DNA of 64,000 nucleotides from Rhododendron vialii (taxonomy: Eukaryota > Streptophyta > Magnoliopsida > Ericales > Ericaceae), in contig NC_080559.1 of assembly GCF_030253575.1 (NCBI RefSeq), positions 4,176,501 through 4,240,500 on the forward strand. Direction: 5' to 3'. How positions within the stretch are numbered: the stretch's first letter is position 1; the number at the start of each line of letters is the position of its first letter. The position numbers and the translations under genes were made by a program. Below the pieces are notes generated by a model. That model searched no databases, had not been told where the DNA came from, and saw only the letters and a program-made list of their open reading frames with translations. Positions 34,847 to 45,912 of the stretch are shown here, piece after piece.

Positions 34847-35312
34847 CACTGCCGGCTTTGGGCTAAGGCCCAAGAGGCGTGGGCCTTAAGCCCCCAAAAA
34901 TATCAAAAAATTAGGGCCCCTACTTATTTTTAAGACCTAGTATATATGTATTGTTTTGGGGCCTAATTTTGAACACAGGAAGACATTTTACATTTAAGGC
35001 CCAATGGCCCAGAAAAATGAAACACATAATGCAGGAAAAAAAAAAGAAAAAAAAACAAAAAGGAGGATAAAAGGTCACGGATCGCCAAAATCCCTTGGGC
35101 CCTTTAAAATTATTCAGTGTGGTAGGTGCATGGATGCATATTTTTTTCTCCTTAAGCACTACTACTCTAGTACTTCCCATTACAAACAAATACTATATCG
35201 GAATCAAAATTATTTAGTGTGATTGACTTTTTATTTGATTTTCGTTTACAATTATTAAGGGCCTCACTTTTGAAGATCGTCTTAGGCCTTCAAAATCTCA
35301 GAGCCGGCCCTG
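34847..35312. mobile_element. Non-autonomous hAT element, 466 bp, with 8-bp target duplication
   Basis: Flanked by cccaaccc on both sides (34839-34846 and 35313-35320). The termini cactgccggctttgggct and ctcagagccggccctg are imperfect inverted ends of the CAGGGCCGGC type typical of plant hAT MITEs. The interior is rich in ggccc/gggcc palindromes near the ends. Confidence 0.82.
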
Positions 35313-36246
35313 CCCAACCCCTCTTCTAATTTGCACTTCGGGTGAGTTCACGCTATTTGTGTAGACGGTATTTTTGTTATTTTAGTCCAAAAATATCCAC
35401 TATTTAGGACTAGTTCATTTCTCTTTTAACTTTGATTATTGTTCACCTCATGTTGACTATTCAGTTTTGTTTGGCCGTGGGCCTGAGTTTTGTTTTTTGG
35501 ATGCCCCTTTGCACCTGTAATTTGTAATCAGTTTGTTTAAATAAAAACTTTAATTACCCGGGAAAAAAAGAATGAAGAAAATTGGCCTCTTTCTCTTGTT
35601 TGGTTCCAGAAAGAAAATGAAAGGAAATTAAGGGAGAAAAAGACTTTCTCTTGTTTGGTTCCAAAAGAAAAATGAATATCAATCAAAACAGAGCATTGCT
35701 CCATTTTCGAATATGCCAACCACACACACAAACGATCATACACATACTCACATGTTTTGTGGCTCCGACACATTGCCACTCTCGTTATAGGATTAGGGGT
35801 TCCTGTTGTGTGCTAATACATTACAGGAGCGTAATGCGCTTCATTGTGTGCTTAATTGAAACTTTGTGATCATGATCTAAACCTTTCAAGTTATATATAT
35901 AAAGGTTGTTGAACACTATATGCGTAATGGTCAAGTTAAACAGATATTTTGAAATTCCCATTAACAAGATAGATTTAACGTACAATATATTTTTGGGATT
36001 ATAATGACCATCCATTTTCGTGTGGCTAATAGAAGCTATTTTTGGGATTATCCAATGTTGAATGCACAAAACTAGAAAGAAAACGCTCCACGTAACCAAT
36101 CTTTCACCTTACAAGTAGAACGCAAAGTAGACTTCCAAGTCAAGGGCAGTTTCCTTGTGCTTTTCCCATGAAATTATTTGAAGGCAGAGCATATCTCAAT
36201 TGTCTTTGCCTAGTTACCTTCCACATCCCTTGTAGCCAGGGAAAAA
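35313..36246. other. Upstream region of receptor gene NLR1
   Basis: AT-rich. A short direct repeat of tttctcttgtttggttcca occurs at about 35591 and 35644. No gene recognised. Confidence 0.5.
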
Positions 36247-39200
36247 ATGGCGGCAGAAAAAATTCTATCAACTATTGCAGCAAATGTTTTGTCGAGTTTG
36301 GGGTCTTATGCAATTCAACACATTGGTTTACCATGGGGTGTCAAAGGGGAGCTGAGAAAGATGGAGAACAATATCTTCACCATCAATAATGTTCTTCTAG
36401 ATGCAGAAGAGCAGCAGTTGAGAAACCGTACCGTGAAAGAATGGCTAGAAAGGCTCAAGCTCATACTTTACGATGCTGAGGACTTGTTGGATGAGGTTGC
36501 AACTGAGACCAAGAGAAGGCAAGTGGAAAGCTTGATGAGAAAGGTACACCACTTCTTTACAAGCTCAAATCCACTTGTATTTCGATATGTCGTGGGTCGT
36601 AAGATAAGGGATATTGGCAAGAGGTTTGATGAAAATGTTTTGCAGATGAATGCTTTTAAGTTTGTTGTGAAACTTGTAGAAAGGCCGATTCAGATCAATA
36701 GAAGGGAAGAAACCTCCTCCTTTGTGAATACTCTGACGGTTATTGGAAGAGATGCTGACAAAGAAAAATTAGTAAGGTTGTTATTGTCCTCTGGTGATGA
36801 GGACAATGTTGCCATCATTCCCATTAGGCCTGTCAATGGACCGGATCCGATCCGGATCCGATCCGAAAAATCCGATCCGGATCCGGATCCGAATCCGATA
36901 ACATCGATCCGATAATCCGATAATCCGGATCCGGTAATTCAATACGGATCCGGGTCGGATCCGGATCGGATCGGATTAAATCCGTTATCAATCCGAATCC
37001 GAACTTTATTTTTTTTTAAAATTTTAATTTTTTTTAAAAAAATAGTAAAATTTTTATTTTGAAAAAAAAAATGTTTAAGAAGTTGTATTTTTATTTTTAT
37101 TTTTTATTTTAAATTTTTTAAATTTTTTTTCCGAAAATAATTTTTTTTTGAAAAAAAAAATTGTATTTTTTTGAAAAAAATATTTTTTTTTGGCTAAAAT
37201 TTTTGAAGTAAAAAAAGTTTCCGGATCGGATTCGGATTTTCGGATCGGATCCGGATTTTTCGGATTCGGATCCGGATTTTCACTATCGGATTTGAGTCTT
37301 ATCGGATCCGGATCGGATTGTGTCTTATCGGATTCGGATCCGGATCCGGATCTGTCGGATCCGGATCGGATCCGGCCCATTGACAGGCCTAATTCCCATA
37401 GTGGGAATGGGAGGTTTGGGGAAGACCACACTTGCACAATTGGTATACAATGACGATAGGATTCAGAAACATTTCACTAAAAGATTGTGGGTTTGTATCT
37501 CTAATGACTTTGATGTCAGAAGAATCCTAATTCAGTTATTGCAAGCAGGTGGTTCCAGTGGGGACACTAGTTATAGTAACGAAGAATTTGAGCAGTTGCA
37601 AAACCGAGTTAGAATTCTATTACGCAAAGATAAGTTTATCCTTTTTCTGGACGACGTTTGGAATGAGGACCGTGTAGAGTGGAGAAAATTGGAGGATTTG
37701 TTGATAACACAAGCCAAAGGAAGTAGAATTGTTGTAACCACACGCAGTAAGATGGTTGCTTCAATTGTCAGAACCAGCACTGTTGATCCATATGAACTTA
37801 GAGGTCTTTCTAACAATGAATGCTTGGATATATTGGTGAAGTGGGCATTTAAAGAAGGGGATGAAAGTAAGAATCCGAACCTAGTCAACATCGCTAGAGA
37901 AATAGTGAAAAAGTGTGGAGGTGTACCTCTTGCAGCGAGGACCTTAGGGGCATTTTTGTTTTCAAAAACAAATGAACGGGATTGGTTGTTCGTGAGGGAC
38001 AATGAGATGTGGGCTATTGTACAAAAGAAGAATGATATCTTACCGATATTGAAGTTGAGTTATGACCAAATGCCGTCATATTTGAAACACTGCTTTGCAT
38101 ATTGTTCATTGTTTGAGAAAGATGAAATCATTTATGGAACAAAGTTGATTTATGCATGGATGGCCCTAGGGTTTGTCCAATGTGTAGACACAAAAGATGA
38201 ATTAGAAGATATAGGAGAAGGATATATTCTCGAGCTTGTAAGGAGGTCCTTTCTTGAACGAGATGATACAAGAATGCGCTCTTTAAATCCAGTTGAAGGA
38301 GGGAAGGCATACAAAATGCATGATCTTGTTCATGACCTTGCACAATATGTGGCAGGTAATGAATTCTTGACTTTTAAAGGGGCTATTACCGAGGCAATTC
38401 CTGAGACGGTTCGGCACGTATCATTTGATTTGAATACAAATTGTTCGTTTGCAAGACCTTTGATGGAAGCCGAGAAGTTGCGGACGATAGTCTACCCAAG
38501 CAATAGATGGCGCAGGTTTAGATCACCTGTTGAACCAGCAATCGCAAGTTTTAGAAGCTTACGTGTACTAGAAGGACTTGGCTTGCCAGAAAATATAGGG
38601 AAATTGAAGTTGTTAAGGTACATAAGCACAAATGCATCAGCCGATCTCCCAAACTCGCTTTGCATGCTATTAAACTTGCAGTACTTGGATCTCACGGAGT
38701 CATGTGTGTCTCGATTGCCTGAAGATTTCTGGAAACTAATTAGCCTGCGGTTTTTGGGCTTGAAGACAACATTGACGCGTCTGCCAAAAGATGGAATCGG
38801 TAGGTTAACTTCTCTCCGGACGTTGTACTTTTACGAGTGTGACAATTTGGAGTCTTTGGGTGAAGGGATAAAACATCTCTCTTGCCTTCGGGATTTGGCC
38901 TTAAAGAATTGTGATAAGCTGGTTTCATTGCCAGCTGGCTTTAGGCACCTCACTTCCCTCGAGCGTTTGGAAATTGGTTGGTGTGAAAGCCTTAATTTAT
39001 CGGAGGATGATGTTTTAAAGGGGCTTATAAGTCTTGAGAAATTGCAATTAAAGCATCTCCCGCGGTTGGTTAGTTTGCCCAAGGGGCTTCTGGATTCTGT
39101 TGCTGCACTCACTCATTTGGAAATTGGAGGCTGTGAGAACTTAACTTCACCATCAGAGTCCGTCCTCCCAAATCTCCTATCACTTCAATCACTTACAATA

Positions 39201-39365
39201 AGGTTTTGTGAAAAGGTTGCGTCCCTGCCAGAAGGGATGCAACGCCTCACTAAGCTACAGGATTTGGATATTACCGGGTGCAGTCTCAACACCGGGAGAT
39301 ATAGTGAAGGAGGAGAGTATTGGCCGAAGATCGCGAACGTACCTAATATTAAACGTCATTATTGA
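36247..39365 (+). pseudogene. CC-NB-ARC-LRR immune receptor (NLR1), interrupted by a hAT element
   Basis: Coding sequence at 36247-36824 resumes at 37400. Leaving out the 567-bp element and one 8-bp target duplication, the frame is open for 847 codons. An Rx-type coiled coil covers about residues 1-190 (start MAAEKILSTI; DAEDLLDEVATE is the EDVID-like region). Then come P-loop VGMGGLGKTT (about 194-203), kinase-2 LFLDDVW (about 274-280), RNBS-B GSRIVVTTRSKM, CGGVPLAARTLG (about 365), CFAYCSLF, MHDLVHDLAQYVAG (about 497) and leucine-rich repeats from about 560 to the end. Such RGA-type receptors detect pathogen effectors in the cytoplasm. The insertion lies just before the P-loop, so the present reading frame stops at 36915 after 222 codons, giving little more than the coiled coil. 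A spliced-out element would restore function; this is untested. Confidence 0.9.
36825..37391. mobile_element. 567-bp non-autonomous hAT element, copy 1 (in NLR1)
   Basis: Termini taggcctgtcaatgg and ccattgacaggccta are perfect inverted repeats, extended by ggatccg-rich sequence. The 8-bp target duplication is attcccat (36817-36824 and 37392-37399). Both subterminal regions are packed with cggatccg/ggatccgg repeats in both orientations; the centre (about 37005-37215) is almost pure A/T runs. No transposase. Copy 2 at 60343-60909 has the same length and, by eye, the same sequence. Confidence 0.95.
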
Positions 39366-39516
39366 TCACAGGTATATTATCTGAGTTCTTTGTAATCCTG
39401 CGCCATATACCGACAAGATTTTGCACGCTCATAGATTTATGGTTTTCAGTTTGGAGAGCAAAAAGATTTGGCGTAATGCTCTCTCTCTCTCACATACACA
39501 GACACATTAATGCTGA
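39366..39516. other. 3' flank of NLR1
   Basis: Likely 3' UTR. A short CT tract is at 39479-39490. Confidence 0.4.
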
Positions 39517-39781
39517 GAGCATCTCTAGCCTTTACTCAAAATTTTGCTCAAATTTGAGTTAAATGTTTCATTTGGTATCAATCACTCCAATAGACAAACT
39601 CTAATCAGAGCAAAATTTGAGTAAAAGGTTGGTCTAATTGTAGAGTGTGAGAGGAAAACAAGCTTTCATTAATGGTATAATTTTTACTCAATTGAGTAAA
39701 AATTGAGTAAAAAGTTCATTAATGGCGTTCCTTCATAATTTGATTCTGAGTTTGTTAAAAGGGTAAGGCTTGGAGATGCTC
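39517..39781. mobile_element. MITE with GAGCATCTC termini downstream of NLR1
   Basis: 265 bp, left end gagcatctctagcctttact, right end aggcttggagatgctc. Internal caaatttgagtaaa themes face each other as an inverted repeat. Related to 34100-34332. Confidence 0.7.
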
Positions 39782-39825
39782 CAATGCAATTCTATTTGGT
39801 GTTAACTGGTTTGTAATACCTAAAA

Positions 39826-40505
39826 AGGGCAAACCCAATGCACGAGACTCCTGCCATTGCGAAGTCAGGGAAGGGTTGATATACGCAGCTTTACCCCCAC
39901 AAGCGGAGAGGCTGTTTCCGTGACGCAAGCCCGTGACCTCCTGGTCAGAGCATCCACAGTGGTATAATCAAAACCAAAAGGTTGCTATGGTTTGTAACAT
40001 TTGCTAAAAAAAGAGCTCGCATTGGAATAACCGAACTTAGTAATCTCTTAACAACTCTTTAAATTTTGGCCATTGGATAATCAAAACTAGCAATCTTTTG
40101 CCAATAATCAATTTAGTTGTCTCCACATTTTTTCAATCAAATACATCATCATTACACAAAAACCTCCACTGTTTTTTTTTTTTAAATTTTTTCCCGAAAA
40201 CTATTTTTTTTTTAAAATCAAAGTTTCAAAAAACTAATTTTCTTTTTCTAATAACCTATTTTTATTAATTTGAAAACTATTTTAAAAAATCTGTTTTCTA
40301 GTACGTCACAATTTCTAAATTTTTATAAATTGAAAGGGTAATGTGGCAAGTTTTGGTTATTCAATTTTGATTGTACTATTGTAGACCTCTACAGTGCTAA
40401 GCTTAGCAACCCCTTAAATAGATAACCAAAAGATAATGTGACAACTTTTGATTATCCACTTTTGATTATTCAACTGTGGATGCTCTCACAATGGAGCAAC
40501 TTCTC
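39826..40505 (-). mobile_element. Au-type SINE split by a MITE
   Basis: Read on the minus strand, the element shows gaccaggaggtcacgggctt (the B-box region of the tRNA-derived head), gggggtaaagctgcgtatat, aacccttccctgact and a tail end cattgggtttgccc, the order known for plant Au SINEs. The head is cut at 39947 and resumes at 40486-40505 (tcacaatggagcaac), with tca duplicated on both sides of the inserted MITE. Confidence 0.75.
39948..40485. mobile_element. 538-bp MITE with GAGCATCCACAG termini inside the SINE
   Basis: Left end gagcatccacagtggtataa, right end tcaactgtggatgctc, perfect for 12 bp and followed by tcaaaa/ttgatt complementarity. The 3-bp target duplication tca (39945-39947, 40486-40488) fits PIF/Harbinger. 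AT-rich and non-coding. Confidence 0.85.
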
Positions 40506-40599
40506 CTATTATTTTATATTTACAACACTTGAGTTTGAGGTCTTTTGAGGAACAAATATATATGAAGTAGCTGTATAATAAGACTAGTGAAATTCCTAT

Positions 40600-41077
40600 T
40601 GTTACGGCCTAACATTTTTTTTATTTAATTAATTTTACGAGCCACTTCTTAATTGGGTGTTGTGGTCGGATTCTAATTATTTATTTACGTGCACTATGGG
40701 CATAGTTGTTATTATTATAGTTTTGAGGGTATAAGTTTAATCAATTTTAGTAATTAGTTTAGTATCGTAATTAGATACTCTATTTTATTCGTACATTGTA
40801 TTTAGGGGAAACGTGTGTGAATGTGTAGTGTTATTAACTTACGAGCGATGATATATAAACATACATACATAAATACGGTGTTAGGGTTATTTTTTGGAGA
40901 ACATTGAGAAGAGTTCTGATTGTTTGAGAGCAGCCGTCAAACTTCAAAGAAGGGTTTTACTGGGGTTCTTTCAAGGTAATAATATACTCTCATCTCTCTC
41001 GTTTCTGTCATCCACCTCTTCTCATAGCAATAGGATGCATGGACTGATATTGGGTAAATTAATTAATTTGTATTTTG

Positions 41078-41114
<37 letters not shown>

Positions 41115-42512
41115 GTGTGCATGTGCTGTTGTGGTTCTTATACAGTAAGTGGATCCGAGTGTGCGGTGGTGCTTTGGGGGTGCGGGGTGATGATGTGCAC
41201 ATGCTGCCATGTTTGTGTGAGTGAGTTGGCACGTTGCTTTGATTTGGTGTTGTTGGGAGTTGGTGGTGTCGGAGATTAGAGAAGTAATGATATAATTCTT
41301 CATGTAGCAAGAGAGTTAAATGGGTGAGGTCGTGTGCTTATACAACTGATGTGTAGACTAAATAGTTGTGCTTGGGAGTTTGGGAATGGAGAACACTGTT
41401 AGTGAGTGAGTGAGTTAGCTTTAGGATTAGTTAATTGTAATTTTACATTAGTCGTAATTGCTTCAGTTAGTGATAATATTACTATATGATTCTTTGTTCA
41501 GGTTAGCTCGTTTTGCGCAATTTGAGTTGCATTACTTTTTGGCTCAAGTGAGTGGTTAAGCATGTTACGTATTTTCAAATTTTCCCGTGTCCCTTAAATT
41601 ATTGTTTAGAAAATTTTATGATTAGAATTGGAAACCCGTAACTGTTTATTTGGTTACTTAAACCGGCATGCGGTAAAACATTTGGTGAAATTCTTTATTA
41701 TTCTGATAATCTTTTTGGTGAGAACTTTGTGAATATTGTTAGGAACGTATTTTGGAAAGTCGAGGGAAATTAATCCTCACGTATCCTCAACGGCTTTCTT
41801 TTGCTGGATCGTTCTTGTGGAAAAGTTCCACGGGCTACCTACTCGTGGTAACTCTAAGATACGATATTGGATTCAATTATGAGACATTTATTCACTGGCA
41901 TTTGGTTCTATCGATATTGATTGTGGTTCCCCATTGTTGTTGGAGATTGGTTTGTGATCACCATTGAGATTTATTGGTAAATGATTTATGGCTTTATTTG
42001 TTGGTTTGATGCATACCTTTGCATGCCAAAATATGTTAACTGTACATGATAATCTATTTTTAGCCATGTTTTAGAACTGTATTATTATACATGCTTTACT
42101 ACTCACTGAGCTCGTCAGCTGACGGATTTATTCCAACTTATTTTTCAGGCAAATTGGAAAGTTAGGCAAGAACTCTAGTGGCATCTTGGGAATTTCATTT
42201 GTTGACCTCCTTAGGGTGTCTCATCCTTTTATTTTAATAATCGCTTCCGCATTTGAAACATTTGTCAAATAATAGATTCTTTTTTATTATTGTTGGATCA
42301 CTGGATGTTGGTTGGTTTATGAGATGTTTGTGCCTCATGCTTTTTGTTAAACTTAAATGGTTGAAGTTGTTTTTAATAAAAAAAAAAAAAGTGGTTGGCT
42401 GTTTAGTAGTTCTTTGATTTGGAATTTAATTAAATTTCTTTTTAGGCCGCATGTTCTACGAGTTTTGGTCTTGTGGTTCATGACCGGTCACTTCTCGTTT
42501 TGGGGTGTGACA
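40600..42512 (+). mobile_element. Solo LTR (1,913 bp)
   Basis: Starts tgttacggcc and ends ggggtgtgaca, with the TG...CA termini of an LTR, and is flanked by the perfect 5-bp duplication cctat (40595-40599 and 42513-42517). No internal retrotransposon region or second LTR is present, so it is the product of recombination between two LTRs. A GA microsatellite (41079-41111) lies inside. Strand is given as that of the written TG...CA order only. Confidence 0.88.
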
Positions 42513-42517
42513 CCTAT

Positions 42518-43920
42518 TCTGCTACCAACCCAATAATCAAGCAATAATATGAACGAAGAATAAATGATGGACACCGGATATACGTGAAAAATTCCAAACG
42601 GGTAAAAACCACGGGAAGGAATCAAACACTATAAAACATTGTATAGTTACAAGCAGTCTTATCCTATGATTTGAATCCTCACAATTGCCCTAAGACCTAC
42701 TTGCCGAATCCACGTTCACTACATCCAGTATTTGATTGTCGTTGCCTCGAATCCTCAAGCCTTCCAAAAACCTTCGAAAATCCACCGAAGTACAAAACTC
42801 TGAATATGTTGAGATAAAAAAGACGTGAGCACCTCTGGGAGTTTGAATGATGCTTCAATCGTCCGCCAAACGGATTGCCACTCCCAGATTCAAGCTAGAC
42901 ATGCTTCTCGTTTTTGAAAACCCAAGGCTGCTCAATGTTTTGAGTCTTTTGACTACTGTATTTCGTTCGTCATCACTCGCTGAAAAGAGAAAGCCAATAT
43001 TTATTGATTCATCTCTTGACCGAAGACCCACGTTTCTTTTTTCTTTTCCCGCTGCTGCTGCATTTTTTCGTTACCCAAGCAGCCAATGAAAGACTGCTAT
43101 ATATAGTAGGGATAACAAAATAAAACTCTCTCTTGTTTTTGACTGATGACTAAACCATCCAGCAGCTTTCGATTGATTGCCGACTTATATAGCGATTGAT
43201 CGGGTTGCATTGATCTTTCTTCACAGTATGATTATTGTCTTTTTTCTCACTCATTCTCAATTACAAATATATGACTTCTTCCACTTTATTCGTATACAGA
43301 CCCGCTACAGTTAAAAAATATAAAAAGAATTTACAACTCAATAAATAATGGGATACAAGGAAAAATGTGTTTTGTCAATGGAATTGACAACCAAAAATAA
43401 TGCCGCTTTTTGGAGCTAACTAGAATCCTTCATAGCAAGGATTCTCTAGATATATAAGGATCCCAAATAAAATTTCTCTTTCCTACTTCCTATAGACTTT
43501 CCCCTTTAATTTCACAAGCCCCTTTCTAGCTAAAGCTCTCACATTTTGGCGGAAGTTGATTTTCAAACCTCTTCATTTGAAATACACATCTACCAAAACA
43601 CGAACCTTTAATATGAAGAAAATAATAAACATAGATACGATGGGACATAATATTCTGCTTACACTTAAAATACAAAACAACACTAATGCATCATGTGAAC
43701 ACCGTTATAATTGGTGATCACCTTTGCTGATCAAAATCTACGCATTAATTTAGTTTTTGGTTCATCTACTTTCCTAATTTGGCTGTCCTTTTACACATAG
43801 TCCTATTTTTCACAGGTTGCCGATATGAATTGCTCGCTATCTTATGTCTGTTCTGCCCTCCCTTTATTTGTAGTGGAGCTTGAGTCCTCTGGCTTCCTTG
43901 CGCTTGGTGTTGTGTTGGTG
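42518..43920. other. Intergenic, no gene recognised
   Basis: Short frames only. The start (aagaataaatgatggacacc, gtgaaaaattccaaacgg) looks like dispersed repeat sequence but I cannot name it. Confidence 0.4.
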
Positions 43921-43925
43921 CTCGC

Positions 43926-45881
43926 TGTAGACACCCTATTTTGGACTGTCCAGACCAACTTATTTACGGTCTTTTGATTCCCCAATGATGATTATGGTCA
44001 AGAACACCCCGAGGTTGATGGAGTGTTTGAGCTCTAAGCGTCCTGAACCTCGTTCAAACCTTCGTCAAGCCCTGCCCAGACCCTTCAAGCCAGAACCAAA
44101 TGGCCTCAGCAAAACTATACTTGCTTACGCCAGTATTATGCAGGCGTGTGCCGGTCAACTGCCACGTGTCAGTCATCGATCGTTGACTCAGTTCTCACCA
44201 GCGCACGCGGGTAAATCTTCGGTGTACGCTAGTCAAACCCGGTCAAATATCACTATTCAACCATGTGCTTGAGACTTTTGTGGCCACCCTGACATAGGCT
44301 ACAGTTTCCCTGATGATTATACTCTGCAGAGACGTTCCCCTCTCTCTCCTACATCCCCCATCACCTAGTCCCATGCATTTAATGCATGGGAGGCTCCCTC
44401 CTTTACTAAACCAGCCCTCAACTAGCTGGTTACTGGCCCTCTCTCAGCCTCTCTTTGCCTATAAATACCCCCCTTGCATTTATATGCAAGGGGTTCACAA
44501 GGTTACCCTCTTTAAGAGCTTTAAAGCCTTCATTTGCCTTTTGTTAGTCTCTTTGCTTCCTCTCTCTCCCTTCATTGAAAGAGAAAGCAAGCAGCCCCCT
44601 TCCCCCTCTCTATATACCACCCACACTCATATACTCATCATCCATCTCCCAAAAGATCAAGTTCAAAGTTCAAGTCTCCTGTCAACCTCCCAAAACCAAA
44701 GGTATACCACCTTTGCGGCCCTTTCTGTTCTGAGCCCCGAGGGGAGCTAGTGAGGCCCAGGATGGTAATCAATACCAGGCCTGGCCTCAAGCTGGCAAAA
44801 TATTGACAGCCGTATGAGATGAACAATGGCGCACGCCAGTACGAACAAGCCGTACGCCGGTAATGGCTGTATGTGCACCACTGGCGTGGGGATCATTGAT
44901 CGTCAATCTTTCAGTTTTCTTCCATCTTATCACCTTTATGCATGCTAAGAACCAGTTTATTGCTTTTTGTATCATAGAATTGTATAGTTACTTATCTGTT
45001 ATTTCTGCTTTAAAAGGTCTCTGGGATCCTTCTGGTCATAATCCAGAGCCCAGACCATGCAAAGCCAAGCACAGACCAAGTTGTGTAACTGGCGTACGGG
45101 GTCTCTGGGCCAGCGTACGACAGTTCCAAAGAAGTCCAGTGGCTGGCCCTTGCATGTTAACTAGTTCCGGCCTCTATCTACTTCCCCACACTGTTTATGG
45201 GGCGTTCTATTCATTTCGTTGCTCTAAAAGTCATCTCTGCTGCCTGTAACTATATTTATTCTGCCATATTAACTGCGTGGTTTGTCCTGGGTGTGCACTG
45301 GTCCTTCCAAAGTCCAGAGGGTTGAGAAACAGGAGCTGTGAGTTTAGATTTACCGGCGCACGCCAATATACCGGTGGCACACGCAAATCGTCTCTGCATG
45401 TAGTGACCTGGCCAGTGCATACAACTTCCTCTTGCGTGCCTCATTCTGGGACAGCGTATTCCAGTTTATTTAAAATGCTCACAGGTGCTTGTTCTCAATC
45501 TATTATACTTGTTTAGATCAATCATACGTCATACATTGTCACATAAATGCAATTTGTTACAGTTTTAATCCCCTTTAACTGCTCCCCCGCCCTAATTGGC
45601 TAAAGAAAGTGATTAATGAGAGAAAAATGCAAATATTTTACAAAATACCCGAGTAGAGACCGATCTTCGGATTGGGCAAGAGGGGGTGCCATAAATGTAA
45701 TACCCCTAATCTTTAATTATGTTTTAAATTAATTATGTGATGTGTTTTGGACTTAATTAGCTAGCTAAATGAAATTGGAGCATAAGTTGGCATGTGGCAT
45801 GCATACACTCAATAATTTTTCCTAACCTAGCAAAACAAAACAAGTCCTCTACGTCCTTTTTCTTTGTTCTTATCAAAACGT

Positions 45882-45912
<31 letters not shown>

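Noticed and set aside
36825-37391. The insert in NLR1 as a natural intron
   Set aside because: Perfect inverted termini, an 8-bp target duplication and an identical copy in another gene show it is a transposon, although splicing of it in RNA remains possible.
37075-37453. Frames rich in Ser-Asp-Pro or Gly-Ser inside the hAT copies (also 60593-60950)
   Set aside because: They arise from the GGATCC repeat array, occur on both strands, and have no start context or domain.
39826-39947. tRNA-like B-box sequence
   Set aside because: It is the head of a SINE; no cloverleaf or anticodon arm can be drawn.
44313-45516. Several plus-strand frames of 80-145 codons in the 44-45.5 kb region
   Set aside because: They lie within the U3-like part of an LTR, lack domains, and are explained by higher GC content.
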